Program-made: the position numbers and the translations under genes
Shown here: positions 8,040 through 17,052 of the stretch, piece by piece
Numbering within the stretch: position 1 is the first letter of the stretch
Layout of the letters: every line of letters starts with the position of its first letter
Notes under the pieces: model-generated
What the model saw: the letters and a program-made list of their open reading frames with translations, nothing else
What the model was told of the DNA's origin: nothing
The model's database searches: none
Assembly: GCA_964369995.1 (NCBI GenBank)
Contig: CAYJHH010000003.1
Location: 1-64,000 of the forward strand
Reading direction: 5' to 3'
Length of the DNA: 64,000 nt
Source: CAYJAD01 sp964369995
GTDB taxonomy: Bacteria > Desulfobacterota > Desulfovibrionia > Desulfovibrionales > Desulfovibrionaceae

Positions 8040-9080
8040 TTAGCCATACACATGAGGGTCAAAGGACATGTGCCTATGTTCCAAAGACACGGCATAGCCT
8101 GCCTGCTTTAAAGCTTTATATAAACGCTCCACAGTGGCTACAGAACGGTGGCGACCACCCGTACAACCAATGGCCAAGGTAACTCTATAGCGGCCTTCTG
8201 CCTCCATAAGTCCCAAAGTAAAGAGCATAAAACTTAAAAACTTTTCTAAAAAAACTTGTTCTAAATTATTCTTAAAAATATATTGATCAATGACAAGATC
8301 TTTTCCACTCAAAGGGCGTAGTTCCAAATCAAAATGCGGATTAGGCAAAAAACGTACATCAAGAAGCACATCAGCCTCTTTGGGAACGCCATATTTAAAA
8401 CCAAATGAAATAATATTCACTTTAAGTGGACGTAGATATTCTTTTTTTTCATTATGCCCTTGAGGGCCGTAATGCTGCTGTATAACACGGCGCAAATCAT
8501 GAATGGAATAGGAGCTGGTGTCTAGCACCACATCGGCCATATCACGAATGGGTACAAGGTTTCGTCGCTCCGAAATGAGCGCCCCCTCAAGACCTATGCC
8601 GCGTTGCTCTCCAAGCTTTGCCCCTTGTTCCAAAGGGTGCGGACGTCTTGTGGTGGCATAACGACGCAAAAGCTCTGCTTCCGAAGCTTCCAAAAACAGA
8701 AAATGCGGCTGCACGCCTTGAGCGCACATCTTTTCAATGGCGGTGCTCACTTCTTCGGCAAGGCTATCATTGTATAACGAAATACCAAGAGCTATACCGC
8801 GGAAACGATGCATGGATTCATGCTGCATCATGCTCACCATTTCATGAGCTAAAGACACAGGCAAACCATCCACAGTAAAGTAGCCTAGGTCTTCAAAAAC
8901 CTGTAAGGCCGTACTTTTACCCGCACCGGATAAACCTGTCACTATATAGGCAGCCACAGGCGCTTTGGCCTTGACCAAATCCTGTATACTTTGCGCAGCT
9001 TCTGATAAAACAGAACTCTGCACTTGCGTATTATCACAGCCTTGTTCGGGCAATGTGTCTTCTTTTGGCCTATCTTGCAT
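8040..9080 (-). CDS. rapZ: RNase adapter / nucleotide-binding protein RapZ
   Basis: A 346-residue protein. A Walker A motif GLSGAGKS lies near residues 49-56, a central nucleotide-binding region follows, and the C-terminal RapZ domain ends with GCTGGRHRSVA and the EHRHMSFDPH tail. In enterobacteria RapZ guides RNase E to the small RNA GlmZ. In delta-type bacteria the partner is unknown, but the link to rpoN, hpf and PTS genes is widespread. The ATG at 9080 was chosen because a GGAG site lies eight bases upstream. A longer in-frame start at 9134 would run through the intergenic hairpin. The first 40 residues are a poorly conserved acidic/Gln-rich extension. Confidence 0.92.
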   Translation of the reverse strand: MQDRPKEDTLPEQGCDNTQVQSSVLSEAAQSIQDLVKAKAPVAAYIVTGLSGAGKSTALQVFEDLGYFTVDGLPVSLAHEMVSMMQHESMHRFRGIALGISLYNDSLAEEVSTAIEKMCAQGVQPHFLFLEASEAELLRRYATTRRPHPLEQGAKLGEQRGIGLEGALISERRNLVPIRDMADVVLDTSSYSIHDLRRVIQQHYGPQGHNEKKEYLRPLKVNIISFGFKYGVPKEADVLLDVRFLPNPHFDLELRPLSGKDLVIDQYIFKNNLEQVFLEKFLSFMLFTLGLMEAEGRYRVTLAIGCTGGRHRSVATVERLYKALKQAGYAVSLEHRHMSFDPHVYG

Positions 9081-9099
9081 GACAGCTTCTCCAAAGTAA

Positions 9100-9135
9100 A
9101 ATGCTCTGCCTCCAGTTCCCCAGCGGCAGAGCATT
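9100..9135 (-). terminator. Hairpin between hpf and rapZ (attenuator or processing site)
   Basis: A perfect 11-bp inverted repeat, AATGCTCTGCC (9100-9110) against GGCAGAGCATT (9125-9135), sits between the hpf stop and the rapZ start. In the direction of transcription (-) only a weak TTTTACTTT follows, so partial termination or mRNA stabilisation is more likely than a full stop. Confidence 0.6.
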
Positions 9136-9145
9136 TTTTAATGCA

Positions 9146-9679
9146 TTATACGACGGGGTCGATGAGCCCATAGTCTCCGCTGCGCCTGCGGTAAACAACG
9201 TTAATACGCTGATTTTCTTCGTTTAAGAATACGAGAAATTCACTACCTACAGATTCTAGCTGCAATATGCCTTCATCTAAAGACATGGGCTTAGGCTCAA
9301 AGCGGCGTGTGCCAATGGGTTCATCATCTTTTTCTGCGCCAAAGTTGTATGTGAAGATTTCCACTTTAGCATCACGAGCCTGACGATGATGTTTCTTTAA
9401 ACGAGAAACATGCTTTTTAATTTGCGCTTCCAACTTATCAAGCACAAGGTCAATGGAAGAATACATTTCTTCTGTTTTCTCTGTGGCTGCTAAGGAAAGC
9501 CCTTCACCAGTAATGCGAACATCACAGGCATGACGGAATTTATCTAGGGAAAGATTGACTTGCACATCTAGCCCCGCTGCTTTGCCAAAAAAACGGCCAA
9601 GCTTTTCAAAACGGCGACGTGCGTACTTTTTCAGGTGATCCGATGGTTCAAAGTTCTTGAACGTGAAGGCAATATTCAT
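9146..9679 (-). CDS. hpf: Long-form ribosome hibernation promoting factor
   Basis: A 177-residue protein. The N-terminal S30AE domain (about 1-100) begins MNIAFTFKNFEPSDHLKKY. The C-terminal dimerisation domain is about residues 120-177 and includes KPMSLDEGILQLE, FLVFLNEENQRINVVYRRRSGDYGLI. Long HPF alone dimerises 70S ribosomes into inactive 100S particles in slow growth. The start has an excellent AAGGAGGAAGTT site. It lies between rpoN and rapZ. A small hairpin (GCACG-TCCT-CGTGC, 9703-9716) sits in its leader. The 228 bases back to the rpoN stop contain two imperfect hairpins (around 9843-9871 and 9880-9898) without T-runs. Confidence 0.95.
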   Translation of the reverse strand: MNIAFTFKNFEPSDHLKKYARRRFEKLGRFFGKAAGLDVQVNLSLDKFRHACDVRITGEGLSLAATEKTEEMYSSIDLVLDKLEAQIKKHVSRLKKHHRQARDAKVEIFTYNFGAEKDDEPIGTRRFEPKPMSLDEGILQLESVGSEFLVFLNEENQRINVVYRRRSGDYGLIDPVV

Positions 9680-9907
9680 AACTTCCTCCTTGGTTCAAAT
9701 CAGCACGAGGACGTGCCAACATGCGTGATTAGAGAATTTTTTTACACAACAATTACAGAGGCATTTGCACGTATATGTACAAAACAAGAGGCACAAAAAT
9801 ACGTCTTTTAACGGCACATTATAAGCACCTGCGCATATTTTTTACCCATGCGAGCAAAGCCCGCATTTAGTGCCCTGACACATGACCATGTGCCAAGCCT
9901 CTTACCA

Positions 9908-11335
9908 CTAAAAATGCTCTTTTCTGCGCGAAGAGGAGGCGATATCCATAGCAGTACGATATTTCGCCACAGTTCTGCGTGCAATATTCACTTTGAGATG
10001 CTCTTTAAGCATTTCACCTATGCGTTCATCACTGAGAGGATTTTTACTATCTTCCTCAGCAATAAATTTCTTAATGAGAGCTTTTACACTTTCTGAGCCC
10101 ACTTGGCTGCCATCGTCCAGTTCCAATGCACTATTGAAGAAAAACTTCAATTCATAGGTACCGTGCGGTGTGGCCACATACTTATTGGAAGTAATACGGC
10201 TCACAGTGGACTCATGCATGGAAATATCATCAGCAATATTCTTTAAAATCAAGGGTGCCAATTGCGTGACACCACGTTCAAAAAAGGGCCTTTGATATTT
10301 GATAATGCTCTCAACTACCTTATACAGCGTGCGCTGTCTTTGGTAAAGACTTTTTATAAGCCAAGAAGCTGCTCGCATCTTTTCAGAACAATATTCCTTA
10401 TCCTGCGAATTCATGTCTTCCAGACTTTCTGTGAGAGTATCTGATAATTGCAAATGCGGCAAGCCATCATCATTTAAAATAATAACAAATTCGCCATTAA
10501 AATTATATACAAAAACATCAGGACTCACAAAGGATGTATCGCTATCGCCAAAGGAGGCGCCAGGAAGAGGCTCAAGAGATTGGATGATATCCAAATACTC
10601 TTTCAAATCTTCCATGGTAAGCTGAAATTTACGTAATAAAGGTTTATAGCGCTTATTTTCCAAGTCTTCCAAATGCTCGGTAACCAAGGCCACCAAGATG
10701 GGGTCGCGGTCATAGCGCAAGGAGCGCAATTGAATCATAAGACATTCTTGAGCAGATCTGGCAGCCACACCAATGGGATCAAACATTTGCACAATGGCAA
10801 GCACATCTTCCACTTCTTGTGTATCTGTATCAAGCATTTGCGCCATATCTTCCACAGAAGCTTGTAAATAGCCTGAAGAAGAAAGATTACCAATGATAAC
10901 CTCTCCCACATCTTTTTGTGCATCACTTAAAAGAGAAGATAAACGTAATTGCCAAAGCAAATGAGCATCTAAGGACGGTTTTTCGGTGTAGCGAGCCTCA
11001 AAGGAAGAAATTTCATCCAAAGCTTCAAATTCTCTAGAAGAGTTATTACGTGGGGATGAGGCAAATTCACCAAGATAATCTTCCCAATCAGCGCCTTTGG
11101 CCAATTCGCCATCGTAAACGGCATCATCGTTTTTTTCTGTGCGAACTTCCACCTTTTCTGCTTCGGGAGCATCATCATGCCCCTCTTCAAGGAAAGGGTT
11201 TTCTAAGAGCTCGCGTTGTACAGTTTCCACAAGCTCAAGGCGCGATAACTGCAAAAGCTTAATGGCTTGTTGCAGTTGCGGCGTCATAATGAGTTGTTGC
11301 GATAATTTCAGCTGTTGACGAAGTTCTAATGCCAT
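9908..11335 (-). CDS. rpoN: RNA polymerase sigma-54 factor
   Basis: A 475-residue protein with the three RpoN regions. The Gln/Leu-rich N-terminal activator-interaction region (LRQQLKLSQQLIMTPQLQQAIKLLQLS) is followed by an acidic linker, the core-binding domain, and the C-terminal DNA-binding part ending in the RpoN box (ARRTVAKYR). Sigma-54 recognises -24/-12 promoters and needs AAA+ activators. It leads the cluster with hpf, rapZ and the PTS genes. In relatives known to me lptB precedes it; here the upstream gene is a large AsmA-like protein. The 215 bases between them probably hold the rpoN promoter, but none is clear enough to mark. Confidence 0.97.
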   Translation of the reverse strand: MALELRQQLKLSQQLIMTPQLQQAIKLLQLSRLELVETVQRELLENPFLEEGHDDAPEAEKVEVRTEKNDDAVYDGELAKGADWEDYLGEFASSPRNNSSREFEALDEISSFEARYTEKPSLDAHLLWQLRLSSLLSDAQKDVGEVIIGNLSSSGYLQASVEDMAQMLDTDTQEVEDVLAIVQMFDPIGVAARSAQECLMIQLRSLRYDRDPILVALVTEHLEDLENKRYKPLLRKFQLTMEDLKEYLDIIQSLEPLPGASFGDSDTSFVSPDVFVYNFNGEFVIILNDDGLPHLQLSDTLTESLEDMNSQDKEYCSEKMRAASWLIKSLYQRQRTLYKVVESIIKYQRPFFERGVTQLAPLILKNIADDISMHESTVSRITSNKYVATPHGTYELKFFFNSALELDDGSQVGSESVKALIKKFIAEEDSKNPLSDERIGEMLKEHLKVNIARRTVAKYRTAMDIASSSRRKEHF

Positions 11336-11550
11336 CTGTTATGCCTTTAGCCTAGAATTTTACTGAGCCTAGGCAAAATGCCAAAGCCCTATACAAATAC
11401 TATGCCACAACCTTAACATCTATGCAAGCTTGAGTGGGCATATGTTTAAATTAGCACAAAACACCTCAAGCGAAAACAAGAAAAGAACTTTCTTATTGAA
11501 TAGTTACAGCCCTAAAAACTAAATATCTTTTATACTTTATTCCACAAAAA

Positions 11551-14500
11551 CTATTTAAATAAACCAAAGATGGCACCAAAAATACCCCCAATCAGATCAA
11601 ATACCCCCATACCCAAGGAGCCTATGGCGGATAAAAGCACTGCGCCTGTATGCACATCGCGTTTAGGGTCTGCCATATCTCCATAAAAACGCACAGGAAT
11701 ATCATTAAGACCGCCGGTACTTGCCACTAAATTCATATCTAAGGTGTCATTGACAAAGTCAACTTTGCCGCGCCCTCTTGCGCTCAGGCCATCGCCTTTC
11801 AATTCAAACTGATGGCTTTCTAAAACGCCTTTGGTAATAACACCGGCATCTTTAAAATAATTTATATGGGTGGGATTTCCCTCAAGTTTACCTTGGGCAT
11901 CACGACTTTGCAAAAAGCCCTGCCCCACTTGTAAACGCCAAGTACCGTCAAAAGCTGCGGGGATATCGCGCGTGTACCGTATGGGGCCTTGCGCCGAAAG
12001 CCAAAAATCCGCCGAGCCGGCAATGGCTGTTTCCAATTGCAAGTCTTCGCTTAAGCCAAAAAGATTTGCTTTTTTAGCCACAACCCCCACTTGGGTTTGT
12101 AAGGCGCCATTTTTCACTGTGCCTTTAAAGTTAATGACAGCATCGCCACCATAAAACTGCGCCTTGGTGGGAGTACATTCTAAGGATGCTTTTGAGATAG
12201 TTATGGGGGCCACCACATTTTTTACCTGCACCTTATTCATACGATAGGTACCAATGCGCACTATCCCTTTAGCCTGAAAATCCTCCAACCATTTCCACGA
12301 CAAAGCCCGTTCTGACGCGCTTGGCTTCGCCATGGTTACCGTTTTTATGGGTGTTGCGGCATTTGAGGAAGCTTGGGTAACGGAAGCCGCTGAAAGCGTT
12401 TGCTTTGCCCCTTGAGCATTTTGCACTTTTTGAGATGCAGAAGCTTTAGACACTTTTTTATCCCTAAAAAGCACATCAAAATCAAATACATTGGCTGCAA
12501 GGTCAAAGCTCCATGCAGGCTTTGATGTAAAGGTTCGCTGCATTTTTCCTGTGACCAGCATATCTTGCACCTGCATTTGAATTTTTTCCATGCGCAACAA
12601 ATCTTTGGCATAAGCCATATTCATACTCAGCGTGGCAGATTGCGGCGCTGTAGGAGGCAGCAAGGGGCGCCCCTCATCATCCAAACGTGCCAAGACTTTA
12701 CTCAAAGCTTTGGTGGAGCTATTAACGGTGGCCGTCCATACAATATCCTTGGAAAAATTCATCTCCCCAAAGCCTGAAGCCTGCATGCCTGCCAAACTTG
12801 GCACCGTTCCCTTGGCCTTACGCAGTGCCACTGTTCCCTTGGTGGTATTAAGTGAGAGCTGTGTATCAAATTCCACTGTGGTGCTATGGGGTAAGGTGGT
12901 GAGCTGCGGCGCAAAAGTCACCTCTACTGAGCCAGGAATATTATGCAAAGCCACTGTGCCATAATCGGCATCAATGAATTCTAAGGAACCATTCCACGTA
13001 CTTTTGGCTGAAATATCTTCCGTATCTAAGGCGGCGCGCCATTTTCCGGCATATTCCAGTTTGGGCGGCCATTGCGCTCCGCTCACTTTGGCATCATTTT
13101 GCCCTGCCACGGTGGCTGCCACTGTCATGAGCTTAAAAGGTACTTTTTTCTTGGAGCGCGAATAAAAATTTCCATTTTCCACTCGCAAGGACGCTGTGCC
13201 TCCCAAAGAAACCAAAAACTCCCCGGCATAAATGCCCTTACCGGAAGCTGTGGCCTCAATGGACATGCGCCCATCAAACAATGTGCGCCCAATGAGCCGC
13301 TCCACAGGTCTTTGCGCCCGCACTCGGCGTAACTTTGCAGACATATCATAAGCGGATTCATCCTGAGCATTACGATACAAAATGGCTTTACCCTCAGCGC
13401 CACCATCAAAAAAGTCTTTGGCTGTAAAAGCGAGCACCGCCGCCTCTGCATGCTTTGCCGCAAATTTTTCTCCATCCAAACCCATGGGATTCACCCGAAA
13501 ACGAAAGCCTTTTATAGGCAATTCCCAAGCATACACCGTATCTGCCGCCACTCGAATGTCATAATCTACACTAACAACATCTTCTCCCTCCAACGCTTGC
13601 GCTTCAGGAGTTCCCGGCTCAGGCGTCAAAGGTTTATGAGCAAATGCTAAACCCTCAGGGCGCACGCCTTCGGCTTCCGGATACACCTTACCAAGATACA
13701 ATTCCGGAGAATGAATATCTAAAAAGACCACAGCCTTAGACCATGTGGGTACGCCGCCCTTGCCGGTAAAGCGAGCCCCTGCAGCCTCAGCGCTGAGCCG
13801 TGGCACCGTTAGGCCCTTTTTATCTATTTGAAAATCCAGATTTCCCTTAATACGATGCAACGTATGCTGTAAGCCCGGTGGCATATGCCGCGCAAAACCA
13901 AACCACTGCGTAAGACTTAATTGCGCCACATCTATATGTCCGCGTACTAAGGGATTTTCCAAGTCTTTAAGCTGCAAAGCCGCTTGTAATTGTAAGGAAT
14001 CTTCCTCTAAACGAACCTTCACGTCCTTTACATACACTGTTTCTTGCAAATCTCCCGACACAGAGCCAGAGCTGTGCACAGCAATGGGTCTGTCATGCCA
14101 AAGCAAATGTGTGTTTATATGCCATTGCCCCTGCAAATTTGTACCTGCAAGGTTCATAGGTGATGCCGTTGGCAGCTCACTGAAAGGGTCAGGCGATGTA
14201 CTTAATGGCGATGCGCTTAATAAGCTTGTGGGCAAATGTTCTTTCAGTACTTGGGGCAGCACTTGGGGCAGGGCTTGAGACAAACCTTCTGGAAGCACCT
14301 TAGAAACCACGGAACTTATGGTATCTTGCATGGTATAGCGCAAAGAAATATCTATGTCTGTTTGCGCCAACACATCGCGCACATCTCCCTTGCTTTGCAC
14401 GCGCACAAATATACTTTCATCCAAATCGCCATCCAATGTGAGCATGAAGGATTGTGCCGAAGCAACAACTTGCTTTTTCATAAAAAATGTAGCCGCATCA

Positions 14501-15390
14501 AAGCGCACATGCCCGTCCAATGCCCCCAAGGCTCCCAATGCCACAGAAGTATTGAGGGATTGACATTGCAAAGACCAGTTTTCTTGCTCGAGCAAGAGAC
14601 TGCCATGTAATATTTCCAGAGAGGAACCATATAAAAACGCCGGCACCAAGCTGGGAAGCTGTTGTAAAAAATTTTCCACCACAACACCCACATGGGGTAC
14701 GTCTTCTTGTGTTTTTTCCGTTTCTGCCACAGGCGTGGCAGTGGCCCTATCTTTTTTCAAAGAAGTCTTTGACGCCACAGCTTCTAGTATATTTGAAGAA
14801 TCATGGGCAGATGCATTTTGAGCATCCGTGGAAGGCGCCTCTTGGGCCGATGTCGCTTCTTGTGCAGGTGCAGCCAACACAAAATGAGGGCGCCAGAGAG
14901 ATATATCCCCCAAAGCAAAATTTCCTTTAAATATAGGCAACAAAGAAGGGCGCAATGTGGCATAAGCCACATCAAGGCTAAAGTCTGCATGGGTCACATG
15001 CACATCGGCAAAAGATAAGGCTGGCAAGGGCAATAAAGCCATATCTATGCCGGAAAACTTCAATTCCATACCCGTATGTTTTTGCAACTCTTGAGAAATT
15101 TTATGACTTATTTCCTCAGGATACACTTTAACAAAAGTAAAAACGGCCAAGAAGCTTATGACAAGCAAGCTGACCAAAAAAGCCGCTGTATACGCACAAG
15201 GGCGCCAGAGAAAAGCAGTTTTTTGCCTCCAAGACGTACGCCCTCCCCTCTGCCCTGCAGGTGATGGCGAAGACTTTACAGCGCTTACAGTGGAAGACTG
15301 ATGAGAAAACTTAGAAGAACCTTCTGCCGAAGGGCTCTTTTTTTGAGAATCTGGAGGAGGTGTTTTGCTATGCACTTGACGAGTATCCAT
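11551..15390 (-). CDS. Very large AsmA-family protein
   Basis: A 1279-residue protein. Residues 1-60 are cytoplasmic, rich in S, P, K and Q, and probably disordered. A single membrane anchor lies at about 66-88 (AAFLVSLLVISFLAVFTF). A long periplasmic region of beta-rich repeats follows, with alanine/proline-rich insertions (around 150-220). The C-terminus carries the AsmA_2-type domain and ends in a hydrophobic Gly/Phe tail. AsmA-like proteins (TamB/YhdP/AsmA) form long grooves thought to carry phospholipids between the membranes. It lies upstream of rpoN on the same strand. Its 5' side faces a divergent glycosyltransferase gene, so 15391-15514 must contain promoters for both. The anchor and groove pattern make the call firm; the cargo is unknown. 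Confidence 0.85.
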   Translation of the reverse strand: MDTRQVHSKTPPPDSQKKSPSAEGSSKFSHQSSTVSAVKSSPSPAGQRGGRTSWRQKTAFLWRPCAYTAAFLVSLLVISFLAVFTFVKVYPEEISHKISQELQKHTGMELKFSGIDMALLPLPALSFADVHVTHADFSLDVAYATLRPSLLPIFKGNFALGDISLWRPHFVLAAPAQEATSAQEAPSTDAQNASAHDSSNILEAVASKTSLKKDRATATPVAETEKTQEDVPHVGVVVENFLQQLPSLVPAFLYGSSLEILHGSLLLEQENWSLQCQSLNTSVALGALGALDGHVRFDAATFFMKKQVVASAQSFMLTLDGDLDESIFVRVQSKGDVRDVLAQTDIDISLRYTMQDTISSVVSKVLPEGLSQALPQVLPQVLKEHLPTSLLSASPLSTSPDPFSELPTASPMNLAGTNLQGQWHINTHLLWHDRPIAVHSSGSVSGDLQETVYVKDVKVRLEEDSLQLQAALQLKDLENPLVRGHIDVAQLSLTQWFGFARHMPPGLQHTLHRIKGNLDFQIDKKGLTVPRLSAEAAGARFTGKGGVPTWSKAVVFLDIHSPELYLGKVYPEAEGVRPEGLAFAHKPLTPEPGTPEAQALEGEDVVSVDYDIRVAADTVYAWELPIKGFRFRVNPMGLDGEKFAAKHAEAAVLAFTAKDFFDGGAEGKAILYRNAQDESAYDMSAKLRRVRAQRPVERLIGRTLFDGRMSIEATASGKGIYAGEFLVSLGGTASLRVENGNFYSRSKKKVPFKLMTVAATVAGQNDAKVSGAQWPPKLEYAGKWRAALDTEDISAKSTWNGSLEFIDADYGTVALHNIPGSVEVTFAPQLTTLPHSTTVEFDTQLSLNTTKGTVALRKAKGTVPSLAGMQASGFGEMNFSKDIVWTATVNSSTKALSKVLARLDDEGRPLLPPTAPQSATLSMNMAYAKDLLRMEKIQMQVQDMLVTGKMQRTFTSKPAWSFDLAANVFDFDVLFRDKKVSKASASQKVQNAQGAKQTLSAASVTQASSNAATPIKTVTMAKPSASERALSWKWLEDFQAKGIVRIGTYRMNKVQVKNVVAPITISKASLECTPTKAQFYGGDAVINFKGTVKNGALQTQVGVVAKKANLFGLSEDLQLETAIAGSADFWLSAQGPIRYTRDIPAAFDGTWRLQVGQGFLQSRDAQGKLEGNPTHINYFKDAGVITKGVLESHQFELKGDGLSARGRGKVDFVNDTLDMNLVASTGGLNDIPVRFYGDMADPKRDVHTGAVLLSAIGSLGMGVFDLIGGIFGAIFGLFK

Positions 15391-15514
15391 GTGTAAAGAT
15401 ATGATTATTACAACTAAATTTCAGGACTGGTGAAGTCTTTCTATATAATGTTTGCGCACAAGGCGCAACACGAAATGCTAGCCTGTTCTTACAAAAAAAT
15501 CATAAAGGTTTGTT

Positions 15515-16561
15515 TTGCAAAAACTCTTCTGGATAGGCAGCCCTTTTTTTCAAGAATCTTTGACAACTTTGGGCTGGCAAGTACACTTTTTTAACTTCGA
15601 GCATGTGGCTACCTTCACATGGCAAGATTTAGTAAACATGGCCGGCTTTGAGCCTCATGTGGTGGTGGTGGCCGACAAAAGCCGCCCTCCCTTTGTGCTT
15701 GGCATAGAAGACTTCCCTTGCCTTACCGTGTTTTATGCTGTGGATACCCACATTCATAGTTGGTACCCTCACTACGCGCAAGCCTTTGACGCTTGTTTAG
15801 TAAGCCTTAAAGACCATCTTCCCTTATTTCAGCATAAAGTCTTGCAAAGCCAGTATATTCGCTGGTCACCAGCCTTTGCAAAAAATACCGACGCCCCCAC
15901 TGAACACCCCACGCCCTCGTGGGATTGCCTTTTTGTGGGTACAGTGCATGCCGAAACCACGCCCAAACGCCAAGTTTTTTTACAAGAGCTTCAAGAGCAT
16001 CTACATTGCTTGCACAGTACACGCGGTAACTATGTGCAGCTCTTCCCTCAAGGTCGTGTTATTCTGAATCATTGCGAGCAGGGGGATTTAAATTTTCGAG
16101 TCTTTGAAGCTTTGGGCTGTGGCGCCTGTTTACTCACACCACACATTGGGCATGGTATCTCAGAAATTTTTACCCATGGCAAAGAACTCTACTATTATGA
16201 ATGGGATCAAGTGCATTGTACAGCTAATGTACACGATGCTGCGCAAAAAATTACACATTTGCTCAAAAATGACTCATTACGGCATGAGTTGGCAGAACAA
16301 GGCCTTGCCAAGGTGAACGCCGCACACAGAGCCTTGCATCGCGCACAAAGCCTTACAGATTTTTTAGATGGAGTAAGCCAGCAAGAAAAGCAGGCACGCA
16401 TTGCATATAGGCGTAAAAACGCTCAAACCATACGCGAGCGCTGGCTTAAACCTTTTCTATTGCTTCTGGCCAATGCCGTGCCACAAGAGGAATTGCGCCG
16501 CGCTTACTTACAAGCGGCGCGCGGCGTATACTCGTCAGCAAAACCCAAGGACGCTTTGTAA
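15515..16561 (+). CDS. Glycosyltransferase, CgeB-like/GT1-type C-terminal domain
   Basis: A 348-residue protein. The N-terminal half resembles a GT-B acceptor domain. The C-terminal half (about 200-300) has the CgeB-type sequence LNFRVFEALGCGACLLTP, typical of the nucleotide-sugar-binding lobe, then an EIF...GKELYYYE stretch. It probably modifies a surface glycan; the substrate is unknown. The start codon is TTG at 15515: AAAGG stands six bases upstream and no ATG or GTG occurs nearby in frame. The stop is followed within about 40 bases by the end of a small converging gene. Confidence 0.8.
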   Translation: MQKLFWIGSPFFQESLTTLGWQVHFFNFEHVATFTWQDLVNMAGFEPHVVVVADKSRPPFVLGIEDFPCLTVFYAVDTHIHSWYPHYAQAFDACLVSLKDHLPLFQHKVLQSQYIRWSPAFAKNTDAPTEHPTPSWDCLFVGTVHAETTPKRQVFLQELQEHLHCLHSTRGNYVQLFPQGRVILNHCEQGDLNFRVFEALGCGACLLTPHIGHGISEIFTHGKELYYYEWDQVHCTANVHDAAQKITHLLKNDSLRHELAEQGLAKVNAAHRALHRAQSLTDFLDGVSQQEKQARIAYRRKNAQTIRERWLKPFLLLLANAVPQEELRRAYLQAARGVYSSAKPKDAL

Positions 16562-16603
16562 AAAACAAAGCCACGAAAATATAAAAAACTCAGCAAGGAA
16601 ATG

Positions 16604-16912
16604 TTAGCGTTGTGGCGGTGCCATAAACAAGTCAAGGCCGCCATCTTGCACACCCACAGGATTTTTTACTTCCTTTAAAGAAAGCGACTCTGTGACACCG
16701 GCCATGCCCACTGGGGGTATAGCCGCGGCTTTAGGCTTATGTCCTGCCTGTTCAGACTGTGCAAGGCGCTGCTCTAAACGCGCAATGAGCATTCTTTGCT
16801 GTTCTATTTCGCTACGCACTTGTTTTATAAGCTTTTCTTGTCCAAATAAAATAAATACGAACATAAGAAAAAGCCCAGAAAAAAATAATGTTCCAAAAAT
16901 CATCATAGACAT
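16604..16912 (-). CDS. Small single-span membrane protein, unknown function
   Basis: A 102-residue protein. An N-terminal membrane helix (IFGTLFFSGLFLMFVFILFG) is followed by a short coiled-coil-like helix (LIKQVRSEIEQQRMLIARLEQRL) and a Pro/Gly-rich tail. The ATG at 16912 has AAGGG upstream; an extension to 16954 lacks a site. This resembles small bitopic envelope proteins, but no family is recognised. It lies alone on the minus strand between two plus-strand genes. Confidence 0.6.
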   Translation of the reverse strand: MSMMIFGTLFFSGLFLMFVFILFGQEKLIKQVRSEIEQQRMLIARLEQRLAQSEQAGHKPKAAAIPPVGMAGVTESLSLKEVKNPVGVQDGGLDLFMAPPQR

Positions 16913-17052
16913 GGCAAGCCCTTTTGTATACCTCAGTATAACTGTGCATGGCACAAAATAAATTTATAGAAAAAAGTACAAAGGGTGCAATGGCACTGCA
17001 TTGCATCCAAAGTTTCCTCTACTGTAATTTTTTCGCATAATCAAGGATAATT

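Noticed and set aside
9698..9722. Sigma-54-like promoter before hpf (TTGGCACG...GTGCT on the minus strand)
   Set aside because: The GG and GC elements are 11 bases apart instead of the strict 10, and the stretch is better explained as a GCACG-TCCT-CGTGC hairpin.
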